From Devosia oryziradicis (GTDB lineage Bacteria; Pseudomonadota; Alphaproteobacteria; Rhizobiales; Devosiaceae), in assembly GCF_016698645.1 (NCBI RefSeq), contig NZ_CP068047.1, positions 2,825,001 to 2,889,000 of the forward strand: 64,000 nt of DNA, read 5' to 3'. The translations under genes were made by a program, and so were the position numbers. Numbering within the stretch: position 1 is the stretch's first letter; each line of letters begins with the position of its first letter. Of the stretch, positions 7,736-17,151 are shown one piece after another. The notes under the pieces were generated by a model, which saw nothing but the letters and a program-made list of their open reading frames with translations, was not told where the DNA came from and searched no databases.

Positions 7736-9136
7736 TTGGCCAAATCCAGATCCACCTTTGTCTGCCAGGCGTGCGGCGCGGTGACCATGCAATGGCAGGG
7801 GCGCTGCGACGCCTGCGGCGAGTGGAACACCATTGTCGAGGAAATCGCCGACAGCGGCGTCGGCGCCGGGCCGAAATCGGCCAAGGCCAACGGCCGCCCG
7901 ACCAATCTGGTACCCCTGTCGGGCGAAACCGAGAGTGCCGCGCGCGTGGTGACGGGGCTTTCTGAACTCGACCGGGTGACCGGCGGCGGCTTCGTAAAGG
8001 GCTCGGCTCTGCTGGTAGGCGGCGATCCAGGCATCGGCAAGTCGACACTGCTGCTCCAATCGGCTGCCGCGTTGGCCAATCAGGGTAAGCGCGTTGTTTA
8101 CGTCTCGGGCGAAGAAGCGGTGGCGCAAGTACGCCTGCGGGCGCAGCGGCTGGGCCTGGGCGAGGCAAACGTAATGCTGGCGGCCGAGACCAACGTCGAG
8201 ATCATCCTCGCTACGCTGGAAAACGGTCCTGCCCCTGACCTGGTCATCATCGATTCCATCCAGACGCTGTGGACCGACCGGGTGGACAGCGCGCCCGGCA
8301 CGGTAACGCAGGTGCGAACCTCGGCGCAGGCACTGACGCGCTTTGCCAAGAAAAGCGGTGCGGCGGTCGTGTTGGTCGGCCACGTCACCAAGGACGGGCA
8401 GATTGCCGGACCGCGCGTGGTCGAGCACATGGTCGACGCCGTGCTCTATTTCGAGGGCGATGCCAGCCACACCTTCCGCATCCTGCGCGGCGTCAAGAAC
8501 CGCTATGGCGCGACCGACGAGATCGGCGTGTTCGCCATGACCGAACTCGGTCTCGAACAAGTCGCCAATCCCTCGGCCCTGTTCCTCGACCAACGCGACG
8601 AAGGCGCGGCCGGTTCGGCTGTGTTTGCCGGCATGGAGGGTACGCGCCCTCTGCTTATCGAAATCCAGGCGCTGGTCGCCCCCTCGCCTCTCGGCACGCC
8701 CCGGCGTGCCGTGGTGGGCTGGGACAGTTCGCGCCTCTCCATGGTGTTGGCGGTGCTGGAAACGCGCTGCGGCGTGCGCATCGGCGCCAACGACATCTAT
8801 CTCAATGTTGCCGGTGGGTTGAAGATCAACGAGCCGGCGGCCGACCTTGCCGTGGCGGCGGCGCTGATTTCCTCGCTGACCAGTTCGCCGCTACCGACCG
8901 ACGCGGTCTATTTCGGAGAGATTTCGCTGGCAGGCGGAATTCGACCCGTTGCGCATGGTTCGCTACGACTGCGCGAGGCCCAGAAACTGGGGTTCAAGTC
9001 CGTCTCGACCGGTCGGCTCGGCACGGCGGATCGTGCGTCGGGGCTCGAAGTGTCCGAATTCAATGCGCTGTCCGAGTTGGTCGGACGGATCGCGGCCAAT
9101 GGCAAGCCGCGCGAGCCCGCCCGCGACGAGTGGTAG
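7736..9136 (+). CDS. radA: DNA repair protein RadA
   Basis: A 466-residue RecA-like protein that promotes branch migration in recombination. The N-terminal zinc finger has two CxxCG pairs (CQACG, CDACG), followed by the Walker A motif GDPGIGKST near residues 98-106, the RadA-specific KNRYG motif, and a C-terminal Lon-protease-like domain (residues about 280-450). The start is a TTG at 7736; it gives the family's usual MAKSRSTFVCQACG start and is preceded by GGGAAG inside the DUF1697 coding end. The stop lies one base from the convergent DUF2200 gene. Confidence 0.96.
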   Translation: MAKSRSTFVCQACGAVTMQWQGRCDACGEWNTIVEEIADSGVGAGPKSAKANGRPTNLVPLSGETESAARVVTGLSELDRVTGGGFVKGSALLVGGDPGIGKSTLLLQSAAALANQGKRVVYVSGEEAVAQVRLRAQRLGLGEANVMLAAETNVEIILATLENGPAPDLVIIDSIQTLWTDRVDSAPGTVTQVRTSAQALTRFAKKSGAAVVLVGHVTKDGQIAGPRVVEHMVDAVLYFEGDASHTFRILRGVKNRYGATDEIGVFAMTELGLEQVANPSALFLDQRDEGAAGSAVFAGMEGTRPLLIEIQALVAPSPLGTPRRAVVGWDSSRLSMVLAVLETRCGVRIGANDIYLNVAGGLKINEPAADLAVAAALISSLTSSPLPTDAVYFGEISLAGGIRPVAHGSLRLREAQKLGFKSVSTGRLGTADRASGLEVSEFNALSELVGRIAANGKPREPARDEW

Positions 9137-9137
9137 G

Positions 9138-9506
9138 CTAGGCCTCCGCCGGCTGGCGCAATATCTTGGCCATCGGGCGGCCCTTCGCCAACTCGTCAAC
9201 GAGCTTGTCGAGATAGCGGATTTCCTTCAACAGCGGCTCGTCGATCTCGGCGAGCTTCACCCCGCAGACCGATCCGGTGATGAGTTCGCGCGCGGGGTTG
9301 AGGCGGGCCTCGGCGAAGAAGGTCTCGAACGTGGTCTTGTTGGCCAGTTCGCGATCGAGTGATTCCTGCGTGTGGCCGGTGAGCCAGCGGATCACCTCAT
9401 CGACCTCGGCCTTGCTGCGCCCCTTCCTCTCTACCTTCTCCACATAGAGCCGATAGACGCTGGCCACACTCATGGCATAAAGGCGCTGATTGTTCTTGCT
9501 GTTCAT
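9138..9506 (-). CDS. DUF2200 family protein
   Basis: A 122-residue cytoplasmic protein of the DUF2200 family, whose function is unknown. Conserved features visible are the N-terminal [23 protein letters not shown], truncated here for brevity to the core SVYPLY-like segment, and the central VIRWLTGH motif. The family is usually annotated only by sequence. The gene is convergent with radA, their stops being one base apart, and is preceded upstream by a minus-strand acetyltransferase gene, with which it may be co-transcribed (29 bp gap). Confidence 0.8.
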   Translation of the reverse strand: MNSKNNQRLYAMSVASVYRLYVEKVERKGRSKAEVDEVIRWLTGHTQESLDRELANKTTFETFFAEARLNPARELITGSVCGVKLAEIDEPLLKEIRYLDKLVDELAKGRPMAKILRQPAEA

Positions 9507-9535
9507 GGCGCCAGCATAGCCGGCCCCTGCCCGTC

Positions 9536-10108
9536 CTACCAGCCGTAGCCGGGCAGTTCCCAGGTCTGGCCAGATTGGTCGGGGCGCAGCCGCTGCGCGC
9601 GCTCGGACAGGAGGAGCAGCATCGGAAGGCCCTCCTGCGCGTCGCGATCTTCGCCGAACCCCTTGGTAGCATGCAGGTTCGGCGCCGCGACCCAGCCGTG
9701 GCGGGCGTAGAAATCGGCATTGTCAGGGTCACAAAACAGGATGGCGATATCGGCATCGGCATCATCCCGGATGCGCCCAGTGGCCGCCGCGGTGACGGTC
9801 GCGCCGAAGCCGCGCTGGCGGAAGGCGGGGTATGTAAAGACGTCGCCCAGGCAGTAAAGCCGCCAGGTCTGCCCGCCATGTTCGAACGGCACCCAGATGA
9901 CCCGGGCATGGCTGAACAGAGCATGCCTTTCTGCCATGACGATATGGGTCGGATGGCGTTCGTGCGGCACCAGCGGACCGTCGAGATTGTATTGGTACTC
10001 ATCATGCCAATGCAGCCGAATGAACGAACGAATCTGGTGCTCGTGCGCTTCGGGCAGGTTTGAATCGGTGAAGATGCTGAGCTGTGCCATGCGCTGAGCC
10101 TGGGGCAT
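9536..10108 (-). CDS. GNAT family N-acetyltransferase
   Basis: A 190-residue protein with the GNAT acetyl-CoA-binding signature [14 protein letters not shown] (motif A, R/Q-x-x-G-x-G/A type) near residues 95-110 and an [15 protein letters not shown] segment (motif B) further on. The substrate cannot be told from the sequence. An alternative start six codons downstream (ATG at 10090) is equally plausible; neither has a strong ribosome-binding site. It precedes the DUF2200 gene on the same strand and is divergent from cvpA. Confidence 0.75.
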   Translation of the reverse strand: MPQAQRMAQLSIFTDSNLPEAHEHQIRSFIRLHWHDEYQYNLDGPLVPHERHPTHIVMAERHALFSHARVIWVPFEHGGQTWRLYCLGDVFTYPAFRQRGFGATVTAAATGRIRDDADADIAILFCDPDNADFYARHGWVAAPNLHATKGFGEDRDAQEGLPMLLLLSERAQRLRPDQSGQTWELPGYGW

Positions 10109-10247
10109 TTTTGCCGAAAATGGGAAGCGGATTGTTGCGCCGTTGCCGATTCCGTGAACATCGCGCAGTGAGAAGCCCGCACCGCTTGGCTTTGCCAGCA
10201 GAAGCGGCTAAACGGGGGCAGAACTTGCATTGGGCGGGCCCAGATCC

Positions 10248-10883
10248 ATGTTGACCGCATTCGACGTCGGCGTCGGCGTTCTTGTCTTGATTTCGGCGAT
10301 CCTCGCCACGGCCCGCGGCTTGACCCGCGAAGTCCTGTCGCTGGCAACCTGGGCCGGCTCGGCCGCTATCGCCATCTACATGTGGCAGTATCATCCCGAG
10401 ATCGCCCGGCAGTATATTGCCGAGCAGATCGTGGCCGACATTGCGACCGTCGTGGTGACCTTCATCGTGGCGCTGATCGTCTTGCACTTGTTGACCATGC
10501 GCATCGCTGATTTCGTGGTCGACAGCCGCGTTGGGCCGATCGACCGGACATTGGGCTTCGTGTTCGGCGTACTGCGCGGCATCCTGATTGCCATCGTCAT
10601 CACGATTTTCGGCACCTGGCTGCTGCCCAACAACCTGCCAAGCTGGGCGGCGGAATCGCAATCCCTGCCCCATCTGCAGAATATGGGCCAGACGCTGATT
10701 TCGCTCCTGCCGGAGGGGCTGGAAGAGCAGGTCACCGACATGCTCAAGGGCGGTACCGGCCTCACCGAAGATGCCGAATCCCCCGCCGCGGTGGACGAAG
10801 GCACGGACGCCAATGAGGATGGCACGGTGGAGGCGCCGGCGGCCACCACCCCGCCCGCTGCCGTACCCGCAACGCAGACCTGA
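10248..10883 (+). CDS. cvpA: CvpA family membrane protein
   Basis: A 211-residue inner-membrane protein of the CvpA family, named for colicin V production and often linked to purF. Four hydrophobic helices occupy roughly residues 5-25, 30-50, 65-85 and 105-125; the C-terminal 60 residues are Ala/Pro/Glu-rich and probably disordered. I chose the ATG at 10248 (MLTAFDVGVGVLVL), the usual family start, over a TTG 18 bp upstream. It leads into purF 193 bp later, the same cvpA-purF order as in Escherichia coli and other proteobacteria, but a hairpin lies between them. Confidence 0.9.
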   Translation: MLTAFDVGVGVLVLISAILATARGLTREVLSLATWAGSAAIAIYMWQYHPEIARQYIAEQIVADIATVVVTFIVALIVLHLLTMRIADFVVDSRVGPIDRTLGFVFGVLRGILIAIVITIFGTWLLPNNLPSWAAESQSLPHLQNMGQTLISLLPEGLEEQVTDMLKGGTGLTEDAESPAAVDEGTDANEDGTVEAPAATTPPAAVPATQT

Positions 10884-10889
10884 TCATAA

Positions 10890-10916
10890 TGTGGTGAGCG
10901 CGACGCGCTCGCCACA
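10890..10916 (+). other. Stable hairpin between cvpA and purF
   Basis: An 11-bp stem (TGTGGTGAGCG at 10890-10900 with 10906-10916, one G-U pair) closes a five-base loop six bases after the cvpA stop. No U-tract follows, so it is not a textbook terminator. It may protect the cvpA mRNA end or attenuate transcription into purF. Confidence 0.5.
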
Positions 10917-11076
10917 ACCCTGACCGCCTCGTGAGGCATTGGTCTGGAACCTTGAAATGGGCTATGGGGAAGAACCAACTTACCTTTTGGCCCTGTCGCC
11001 ATTGGCGGCACGACATTTGTGAGGCGTTTGTCCACTTCCGGCGAAGCGCCCGAGCCTGCGGTTGAGGCAGCATTGC

Positions 11077-12585
11077 ATGGAGAGCCCGGTGAACCATCCG
11101 AGCGATGACAGTTTCTTGGACGAGCTTGAAGGCGACACGCTGCATGAAGAGTGCGGCGTGTTTGGCATTTTGGGGCATAGCGATGCCTCGACGCTGACGG
11201 CACTGGGGCTGCATGCCCTCCAGCATCGCGGCCAGGAGGCTGCCGGCATCGTCAGCTTCGACGGCCGCCAGTTCTTCACCGAGAAGCGCATGGGCCTGGT
11301 CGGCGACCACTATACGGACCCCGCCCTGCTCGCCAAGCTGCCAGGCTCCATCGCCATCGGCCACACGCGCTACTCGACGACTGGCGAAGTCGCGCTACGC
11401 AACGTTCAGCCGCTTTTTGCCGAGCTCGAGGACGGCGGCATTGCCATCGCACACAATGGCAATTTCACCAATGGCTTGACGCTGCGCCGGCAGATCATCG
11501 CCACCGGCGCCATCTGCCAGTCCACATCGGACACCGAAGTCGTACTGCATCTGGTGGCGCGCTCGCGCCACAGCTCTACCACCGACCGCTTCATCGATGC
11601 CATCCGGCAGATGGAGGGCGGCTATGCCATGCTGGCGATGACCCGCACCAAGCTGATCGCAGCGCGTGACCCCATCGGCATCCGTCCGCTGGTGATGGGC
11701 GAGCTCGACGGCAAGCCGATCTTCTGCTCGGAGACCTGCGCGCTCGACATGATCGGCGCAAAATACATCCGCGACGTCGAGAATGGTGAAGTCGTGGTCT
11801 GCGAGTTGCAGCCCGATGGCTCGATCACGATCGAAGCCCGCAAGCCGGCGCGGCCGCAGCCGGAACGGCCGTGCCTGTTCGAATATGTCTATTTCGCCCG
11901 CCCCGACTCCGTCGTGGCCGGCCGCAGCGTTTACTCGGCCCGCAAGCGCATGGGCATGAATCTGGCTAAGGAAGCGCCGGTCGAGGCCGACGTGGTGGTG
12001 CCGGTGCCCGATGGTGGTACGCCCGCGGCTATCGGCTTCGCACAGGCCAGCGGCATCCCATTCGAGCTGGGCATCATCCGCAACCACTATGTGGGCCGCA
12101 CCTTCATCGAGCCGACGCAGTCGATCCGCGCCTTCGGCGTCAAGCTCAAGCACTCGGCCAACCGCGCCGAGATCGCGGGCAAGCGCGTGGTGCTGATCGA
12201 CGACTCCATCGTTCGTGGCACGACCTCGGTCAAGATCGTGCAGATGATGCGCGATGCCGGCGCCACCGAGGTCCATATCCGCGTCGCCAGCCCGATGATC
12301 TACTATTCGGACTATTATGGCATCGACACGCCGGATCCGGAAAAGCTGCTGGCCAACCAGCATGACAGCCTGGAATCCATGTGCAAGTTCATCGGCGCGG
12401 ACTCGCTGGAATTCCTGTCGATCGACGGCCTCTATGACGCAGTGGGCGGCGAGAAGCGCAATCCGCAATCGCCGCAGTTCACCGACCACTACTTTACGGG
12501 CGACTATCCGACGCAGTTGACCGACCTGAGTGGTCGGGTCAAAAACGAGCCCAAACAGATCTCCCTGCTCAAAGAGGCCGGTTAA
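11077..12585 (+). CDS. purF: Amidophosphoribosyltransferase PurF
   Basis: A 502-residue enzyme catalysing the first committed step of purine synthesis, transferring glutamine amide nitrogen to PRPP. The catalytic cysteine is Cys26 in EECGVFGI, exposed after removal of a short propeptide; the glutaminase domain continues to about 240 and the phosphoribosyltransferase domain carries the PRPP loop VLIDDSIVRGTT. I prefer the ATG at 11077 over a TTG 15 bp upstream. The stop overlaps the next start by one base (TAATG), coupling it to the SDR gene. Confidence 0.96.
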   Translation: MESPVNHPSDDSFLDELEGDTLHEECGVFGILGHSDASTLTALGLHALQHRGQEAAGIVSFDGRQFFTEKRMGLVGDHYTDPALLAKLPGSIAIGHTRYSTTGEVALRNVQPLFAELEDGGIAIAHNGNFTNGLTLRRQIIATGAICQSTSDTEVVLHLVARSRHSSTTDRFIDAIRQMEGGYAMLAMTRTKLIAARDPIGIRPLVMGELDGKPIFCSETCALDMIGAKYIRDVENGEVVVCELQPDGSITIEARKPARPQPERPCLFEYVYFARPDSVVAGRSVYSARKRMGMNLAKEAPVEADVVVPVPDGGTPAAIGFAQASGIPFELGIIRNHYVGRTFIEPTQSIRAFGVKLKHSANRAEIAGKRVVLIDDSIVRGTTSVKIVQMMRDAGATEVHIRVASPMIYYSDYYGIDTPDPEKLLANQHDSLESMCKFIGADSLEFLSIDGLYDAVGGEKRNPQSPQFTDHYFTGDYPTQLTDLSGRVKNEPKQISLLKEAG

Positions 12586-13334
12586 TGGCTGGAACACAGG
12601 ATCGAACCGGCCAGGATCTGGCTGGCAAGGTCATCCTCGTTACCGGCGCCTCACGGGGCATCGGCTATGCCGCCGCCATCGAAGCAGCCCGGCGCGGCGC
12701 CCATGTAGTGGCCGTGGCCCGCACGGTGGGTGGGCTCGAGGAGCTCGATGACGAAATCCAGGATCTGGGATCTTCGACTACGCTGGTGCCGCTCGACCTG
12801 CGGGATGGCGACGCCATCGACCGGCTCGGCGCGGCCATCTTCGAGCGCTGGGGTGCGCTGGACGGGCTGATTGCCAATGCGGGCCAGCTCGGCGTGCTGA
12901 GCCCCCTGCCTCATGTGAAGCCCGAGGATTTCGAGAAGGTGATGGCGGTCAACGTCACCGCCAATTATCGCCTGCTGCGGGCGACGGACCTGTTGCTGCG
13001 CCAGTCGGCAGCGGGTCGCGCAGTCTTCGTGTCGTCTTCCTCTGCCCGCTCGGCTAGGCCGTTCTGGGGCCTCTATGCAGCCAGCAAGGCGGCGGTCGAC
13101 GCCATGGCCAAGTCCTATGCCGGCGAAGTGGCGCAGACCAAGGTCAAGGTCAACGTGTTCTACCCGGGCGCCGTACGGACCGCGATGCGCGCCAAGGCCA
13201 TGCCGGGCGAAAATCCCGACACGCTGCCCAAGCCAGGCGACATCGCGCCAAAGCTTGTCGACCTGCTGAGCCCGTCGCTGAAGGAAAGCGGCAAGGTGTT
13301 CAATACCGAAACGGGCGCCTTCGAGGAGATCTGA
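12585..13334 (+). CDS. SDR family NAD(P)-dependent oxidoreductase
   Basis: A 249-residue short-chain dehydrogenase with the cofactor motif TGASRGIG near residues 24-31, the NAG motif (IANAGQLG) and the catalytic YAASK near residues 160-164. The substrate is unknown. It begins within the purF stop codon (TAATG) and ends within the start of the following acetyltransferase gene (TGATG), so the three genes form a tightly coupled transcription unit. A short-chain dehydrogenase directly after purF is a recurring arrangement in Rhizobiales as I remember it, but a link to purine metabolism is not shown. Confidence 0.9.
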   Translation: MAGTQDRTGQDLAGKVILVTGASRGIGYAAAIEAARRGAHVVAVARTVGGLEELDDEIQDLGSSTTLVPLDLRDGDAIDRLGAAIFERWGALDGLIANAGQLGVLSPLPHVKPEDFEKVMAVNVTANYRLLRATDLLLRQSAAGRAVFVSSSSARSARPFWGLYAASKAAVDAMAKSYAGEVAQTKVKVNVFYPGAVRTAMRAKAMPGENPDTLPKPGDIAPKLVDLLSPSLKESGKVFNTETGAFEEI

Positions 13335-13927
13335 TGGTCGAGCTGCGCCCCTATCGCGCTGGGGATCTCGACGCGCTCTACCAGATTTGCCTGCTTACCG
13401 GCGCTTCGGGCGAGGATGCGAGCGCGCTGCACAATGACGGGCAACTGCTTGGCCATATCTACTCCGCACCCTATGGCGTGCTTGAGCCCGACAACGTTTT
13501 TGTCGCCGAAGATGGAGACGGTGTCGCCGGTTACGTGGTGGGCACGCATGACACCAACGCATTCGCGGCAAAGCTGGAACGCGACTGGTGGCCGGCATTA
13601 CGGGAGCGCTATGACATGGTGCCTCAATCCGAGCTGACGCCGGCGGACCGAGAGCGCATCGCCCTCATCCGCGAGCCGAGCGAGAACCCGCCCGATATCG
13701 TGGCGCAGTATCCCGCTCACATTCACATGAATCTGTTGCCCCGGCTGCGTGGGCAGCGGGTGGGCAGCGGGCTGCTGGAGCTTTGGGTCGCCCGGGCTAA
13801 GCATGCAGGTGTTGCCGGCATTCACCTGGGCGCGAGCCCGACGAACAAGGGCGGCATCGCCTTCTGGAGCAAGAACTTCACGCCGCTGCGCACCGAGGGT
13901 GCCGTCTGGTTCGGGATGACGCTGTAG
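13334..13927 (+). CDS. GNAT family N-acetyltransferase
   Basis: A 197-residue acetyltransferase. The N-terminal half (VELRPYRAGDLDALYQIC) and the motif LRGQRVGSGLLELW near residues 136-149 mark the GNAT fold, with an FWSKNFTPL segment near the end. The HIHMNLLPRLRGQ sequence recalls the acetyltransferase-like domain found in O-GlcNAcase homologues, so an amino-sugar or glycoside substrate is one possibility, unproven. It overlaps the SDR gene by one base and ends the purF unit; a small GC hairpin (13946-13961) follows. Confidence 0.8.
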   Translation: MVELRPYRAGDLDALYQICLLTGASGEDASALHNDGQLLGHIYSAPYGVLEPDNVFVAEDGDGVAGYVVGTHDTNAFAAKLERDWWPALRERYDMVPQSELTPADRERIALIREPSENPPDIVAQYPAHIHMNLLPRLRGQRVGSGLLELWVARAKHAGVAGIHLGASPTNKGGIAFWSKNFTPLRTEGAVWFGMTL

Positions 13928-13989
13928 TCTAGAGGCTAACCTCCCGGCCTCGGGTGAGGCCAAGAGGGTGCACCTTGGCGGCGGCGCCG

Positions 13990-15303
13990 TTACTGCAACT
14001 GCGTCATCAGCACTTTGTCGATGCGACGGCCGTCGAGGTCCAGCACTTCGAACTTCCAGCCATTGTGCTCAAAGGTCTCTCCCACCGTCGGCAGGTGGTT
14101 GATGATGGAGAGCACGTAGCCGGCCACCGTCTCGTATTTGGCGTCGCGTGGAATGGCGATCTTGAGCTTGTCGCCGAACTCATCCACGGGCATCCAGCCC
14201 GCTACCAGATAGGAACCGTCATCGCGCTTGACGATTGCCGGATCATCTCCGGTCTCTTCCTGGAACACGCCGGTGATGACTTCGAGGATATCGCCGGAGG
14301 TCACGATGCCCTCGAAGTGACCGTATTCGTCCACCACTAGGGCCATGTGTACGGTGGAGTTACGGATAGCCCGCACGACGTCGAGCGCATCGGCGTGTTC
14401 CATGACAACGGGCACCGGTTGGACGAAACGGCGAATGTCGAGCGGCAGGCCGTTGGCGAAGACGCCGATAATGTCCTTGATGGCGACCACGCCGATGATG
14501 GAGTCGGCGTCGCCGTCCTGCACCAGCAGGCGCGACCGGTGGGTACTCAGGATCGTGCGACGGATTTCGTCGCTCTCGTCGCTGAGGTCGACCACGTCAA
14601 CATCGAGGCGCGGGGTCATCAAACCGCGTGCCGACCGGTCTGCCAGGCGCATCACACCCGAAATCATCGAGTGCTCGTCGCTTTCGATCACGCCTGCCGT
14701 GGTGGCCTCGGCGATGATGGTCTTGACCTCTTCTTCGGTGACCTTTTCCTCGGCCTCGCCACCCTGGCCCAGCAGGCTCAGGACCAGCTTGCCGGAAATG
14801 TCGAGGATCCAGACCAGTGGCGAGCCGATTGCGGCAAGCAGCTTCATCGACGGGGCGACGCGCGCCGCAACGCCCTCGGCGTCCCGCAGCGCGATCTGCT
14901 TGGGCACCAATTCGCCAATGATCAGCGAGATATAGGTGATCAGGACAACGACCACGCCGACGCCCAACACATCGGCGACGCTGCGGGAAACGCCAACCGA
15001 TTCGAGCCAGACCGTCAGGCGCAGGCCAAGCGTGGCGCCGGAAAACGCACCGGAGAGGATGCCGACCAGCGTTATGCCAATCTGCACGGAGGAGAGAAAC
15101 TTGCCAGGATCCTCGGCAAGCTGGATAGCGGTCGCCGCGCCATTGTTGCCCTGCTCCGCCATGGCGCGCAGGCGAGCCGGACGAGCGGAAACCACTGCCA
15201 GCTCCGACATCGCCAACAGGCCGTTGACGATGGTGAGGACGACGACGATCAATATTTCTACGAACAATGTCTTTTCATTGGAATGCGGCCCCGCACTCAG
15301 CAT
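13990..15303 (-). CDS. HlyC/CorC (CNNM-CBS) family membrane protein
   Basis: A 437-residue inner-membrane protein. The CNNM/DUF21 domain with about four helices covers residues 10-190, a pair of CBS domains follows near 205-335, and a CorC_HlyC transporter-associated domain closes the protein (DGRRIDKV near the end). Family members are called hemolysin-like, but evidence from relatives points to magnesium or cobalt ion efflux. The ATG at 15303 gives a start just before the first helix; an in-frame reading from 15354 adds 17 unlikely residues. It is convergent with the purF unit and divergent from the MAPEG gene. Confidence 0.9.
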   Translation of the reverse strand: MLSAGPHSNEKTLFVEILIVVVLTIVNGLLAMSELAVVSARPARLRAMAEQGNNGAATAIQLAEDPGKFLSSVQIGITLVGILSGAFSGATLGLRLTVWLESVGVSRSVADVLGVGVVVVLITYISLIIGELVPKQIALRDAEGVAARVAPSMKLLAAIGSPLVWILDISGKLVLSLLGQGGEAEEKVTEEEVKTIIAEATTAGVIESDEHSMISGVMRLADRSARGLMTPRLDVDVVDLSDESDEIRRTILSTHRSRLLVQDGDADSIIGVVAIKDIIGVFANGLPLDIRRFVQPVPVVMEHADALDVVRAIRNSTVHMALVVDEYGHFEGIVTSGDILEVITGVFQEETGDDPAIVKRDDGSYLVAGWMPVDEFGDKLKIAIPRDAKYETVAGYVLSIINHLPTVGETFEHNGWKFEVLDLDGRRIDKVLMTQLQ

Positions 15304-15420
15304 CGGGTCGCTTAAGCCGGGTGAATATAAGAGCAAACCAACCGGTTGCACCATGGGCGCGGAAAATATGTCGCGACCCCCACCGTGCCCGCGCGTTGAA
15401 GGCGAGCCAGAGGACGATCC

Positions 15421-15858
15421 ATGTCACTTATCGACAAACTGCTTATTCTCGCCATCGCCTTCCAGGTCCTTCTGACATTCGGCATCCTTGTCTGGATGGG
15501 CATTGAACGGGTGCCGCGCGTGGCGCGGGGCGAGATCGCCGTCAAGGACGTTGCGGTGGATCGCGACGCCTATCCGCTCAGGGCAAGGTTGTTGTCCAAC
15601 AGCTTCGACAACCAGTTCCAGCTCCCGGTATTGTTCTATGTTTCCGCTTTGCTGGCGCTTTGGAGCGGTGGTGCTGGATGGGTCGAGCTGGTTCTGGCCT
15701 GGCTGTTCGTGGCCTTGCGATATGTCCATGCGGCGATCCACGTCACCACCAACCGGGTGTATCGCCGCTTTGCCGTCTATACCGCGGGCCTTGTGGTGCT
15801 GGCGCTTCTGTGGCTATGGCTCGTGCTCAGACTTGTTGTTCTAGCTCCGAGTATGTGA
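15421..15858 (+). CDS. MAPEG family membrane protein
   Basis: A 145-residue integral membrane protein with four predicted helices (about 8-28, 65-85, 88-108, 115-140). The motifs NSFDNQFQLPVLFY and LRYVHAAIHVTTNRVYRRF match the bacterial MAPEG family, relatives of eukaryotic glutathione-linked microsomal enzymes; the activity of most bacterial members is unknown. The ATG at 15421 follows GAGGACGATCC. It ends one base before rsmB, so the two are co-transcribed. Confidence 0.85.
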   Translation: MSLIDKLLILAIAFQVLLTFGILVWMGIERVPRVARGEIAVKDVAVDRDAYPLRARLLSNSFDNQFQLPVLFYVSALLALWSGGAGWVELVLAWLFVALRYVHAAIHVTTNRVYRRFAVYTAGLVVLALLWLWLVLRLVVLAPSM

Positions 15859-17151
15859 ATGCGCCTGCCCGGCCGCCTGTCCGCCGCCATTGCCGTGCTT
15901 GACGACATCGAGACGCGCAAGCGCCCCGTGTCGGAGGCCCTCAAGGCCTGGGGTCTCAATAACCGCTTTGCGGGGGCTGGCGATCGCGCTGCCATCGGCA
16001 ACCTTGTCTATGACGCGCTGCGCCGCCGGGCGTCGCATGCCGCGCTTATGGGCAGCGATAGCCCCAGGGCTTTGGTGCTCGCGGTCGCCGTGCGCGACTG
16101 GCAAGAGGACCCGGCCGCACTCAACGAAAGCTTCGCCGCCGATAGCCATGCGCCCGATCCGCTGAGCGAGGACGAGATCGCGCGCGTGACCGGCCAGTTG
16201 AACGACGATACGCCGGGCTGGGTGCTGGCAGACGTACCGGAATGGCTCGCACCGTCACTGCAGCGCGGCTTTGGCGACAACTGGATCGCCGAGGGCCAGG
16301 ACATGGCGGGCCGTCCATCGCTGGACCTCCGAGTCAATACGCTCAAGTCGACGCGCGACCGGGTGATGAAGGCGCTGGCCCGGTTCGCGCCGGCCGAAAC
16401 CGCCGTCTCGCCGCTGGGTGTCACCATGCCGGCAGGGCTGCGCGACGCGCGGACGCCCAACGTCACTACCGACGAGGGCTACCTCAAGGGCTGGTTCGAG
16501 GTGCAGGACCACGGCAGCCAGATCGTGGCGGCACTGGCTGGCGCCAGGCCCGGTGAACAAGTGCTGGACCTCTGCGCCGGAGCCGGCGGCAAGACCCTGG
16601 CACTGGCGGCGGCGATGATGAACAAGGGCCAGATCTTCGCCTATGACAGCGACCGCAATCGCCTGGCGCCGATCTATGACCGGTTGAAACGCAATGGGGC
16701 CCGCAACGTGCAGGTTCGCGCCCCGCAGCCGGGCGCGCTGGATGACCTGGTGGGCAAGATGGACCGGGTGGTGATCGACGCGCCCTGCACCGGCACCGGC
16801 ACCTGGCGACGTCGGCCGGACACGAAGTGGAAGCTGAGTCCCGACCTCCTGGCCCAGCGAATGACAGAGCAGGCCGCAATTCTGCAGGAAGGACAGCGCT
16901 TCCTGAAGCCGGGTGGCACGCTGGTCTACATCACCTGCTCGATCCTGCCCGAGGAGAACGACGACCAGGTCGCGGCCTTCATCGCCGACCATCCGGGCTT
17001 CGCTTCGATTCCAGCCGATGCGTTGTGGCAGGGCGCTTTCGCGACCGAACTGCCCGACGATCTTGAAACTGCCCATGGCGGCGTTGCGCTGACGCCGCGG
17101 TTGACCGGTACCGACGGGTTCTACTTCAACGCCCTGAGAAAACCGGCATGA
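15859..17151 (+). CDS. rsmB: rRNA (cytosine-C5) methyltransferase, RsmB/NOP2/Sun family
   Basis: A 430-residue S-adenosylmethionine-dependent RNA methyltransferase. Residues 1-130 resemble the NusB-like N-terminal domain of RsmB, and the catalytic domain has the SAM-binding motif LDLCAGAGGKTL, the first cysteine motif DAPCTGTGTWRRRP, and the catalytic TCSILPEEND. Both essential cysteines are present. RsmB modifies C967 of 16S rRNA in Escherichia coli; assignment of the exact site here is by homology only. The stop overlaps the next gene's start (ATGA). Confidence 0.9.
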   Translation: MRLPGRLSAAIAVLDDIETRKRPVSEALKAWGLNNRFAGAGDRAAIGNLVYDALRRRASHAALMGSDSPRALVLAVAVRDWQEDPAALNESFAADSHAPDPLSEDEIARVTGQLNDDTPGWVLADVPEWLAPSLQRGFGDNWIAEGQDMAGRPSLDLRVNTLKSTRDRVMKALARFAPAETAVSPLGVTMPAGLRDARTPNVTTDEGYLKGWFEVQDHGSQIVAALAGARPGEQVLDLCAGAGGKTLALAAAMMNKGQIFAYDSDRNRLAPIYDRLKRNGARNVQVRAPQPGALDDLVGKMDRVVIDAPCTGTGTWRRRPDTKWKLSPDLLAQRMTEQAAILQEGQRFLKPGGTLVYITCSILPEENDDQVAAFIADHPGFASIPADALWQGAFATELPDDLETAHGGVALTPRLTGTDGFYFNALRKPA

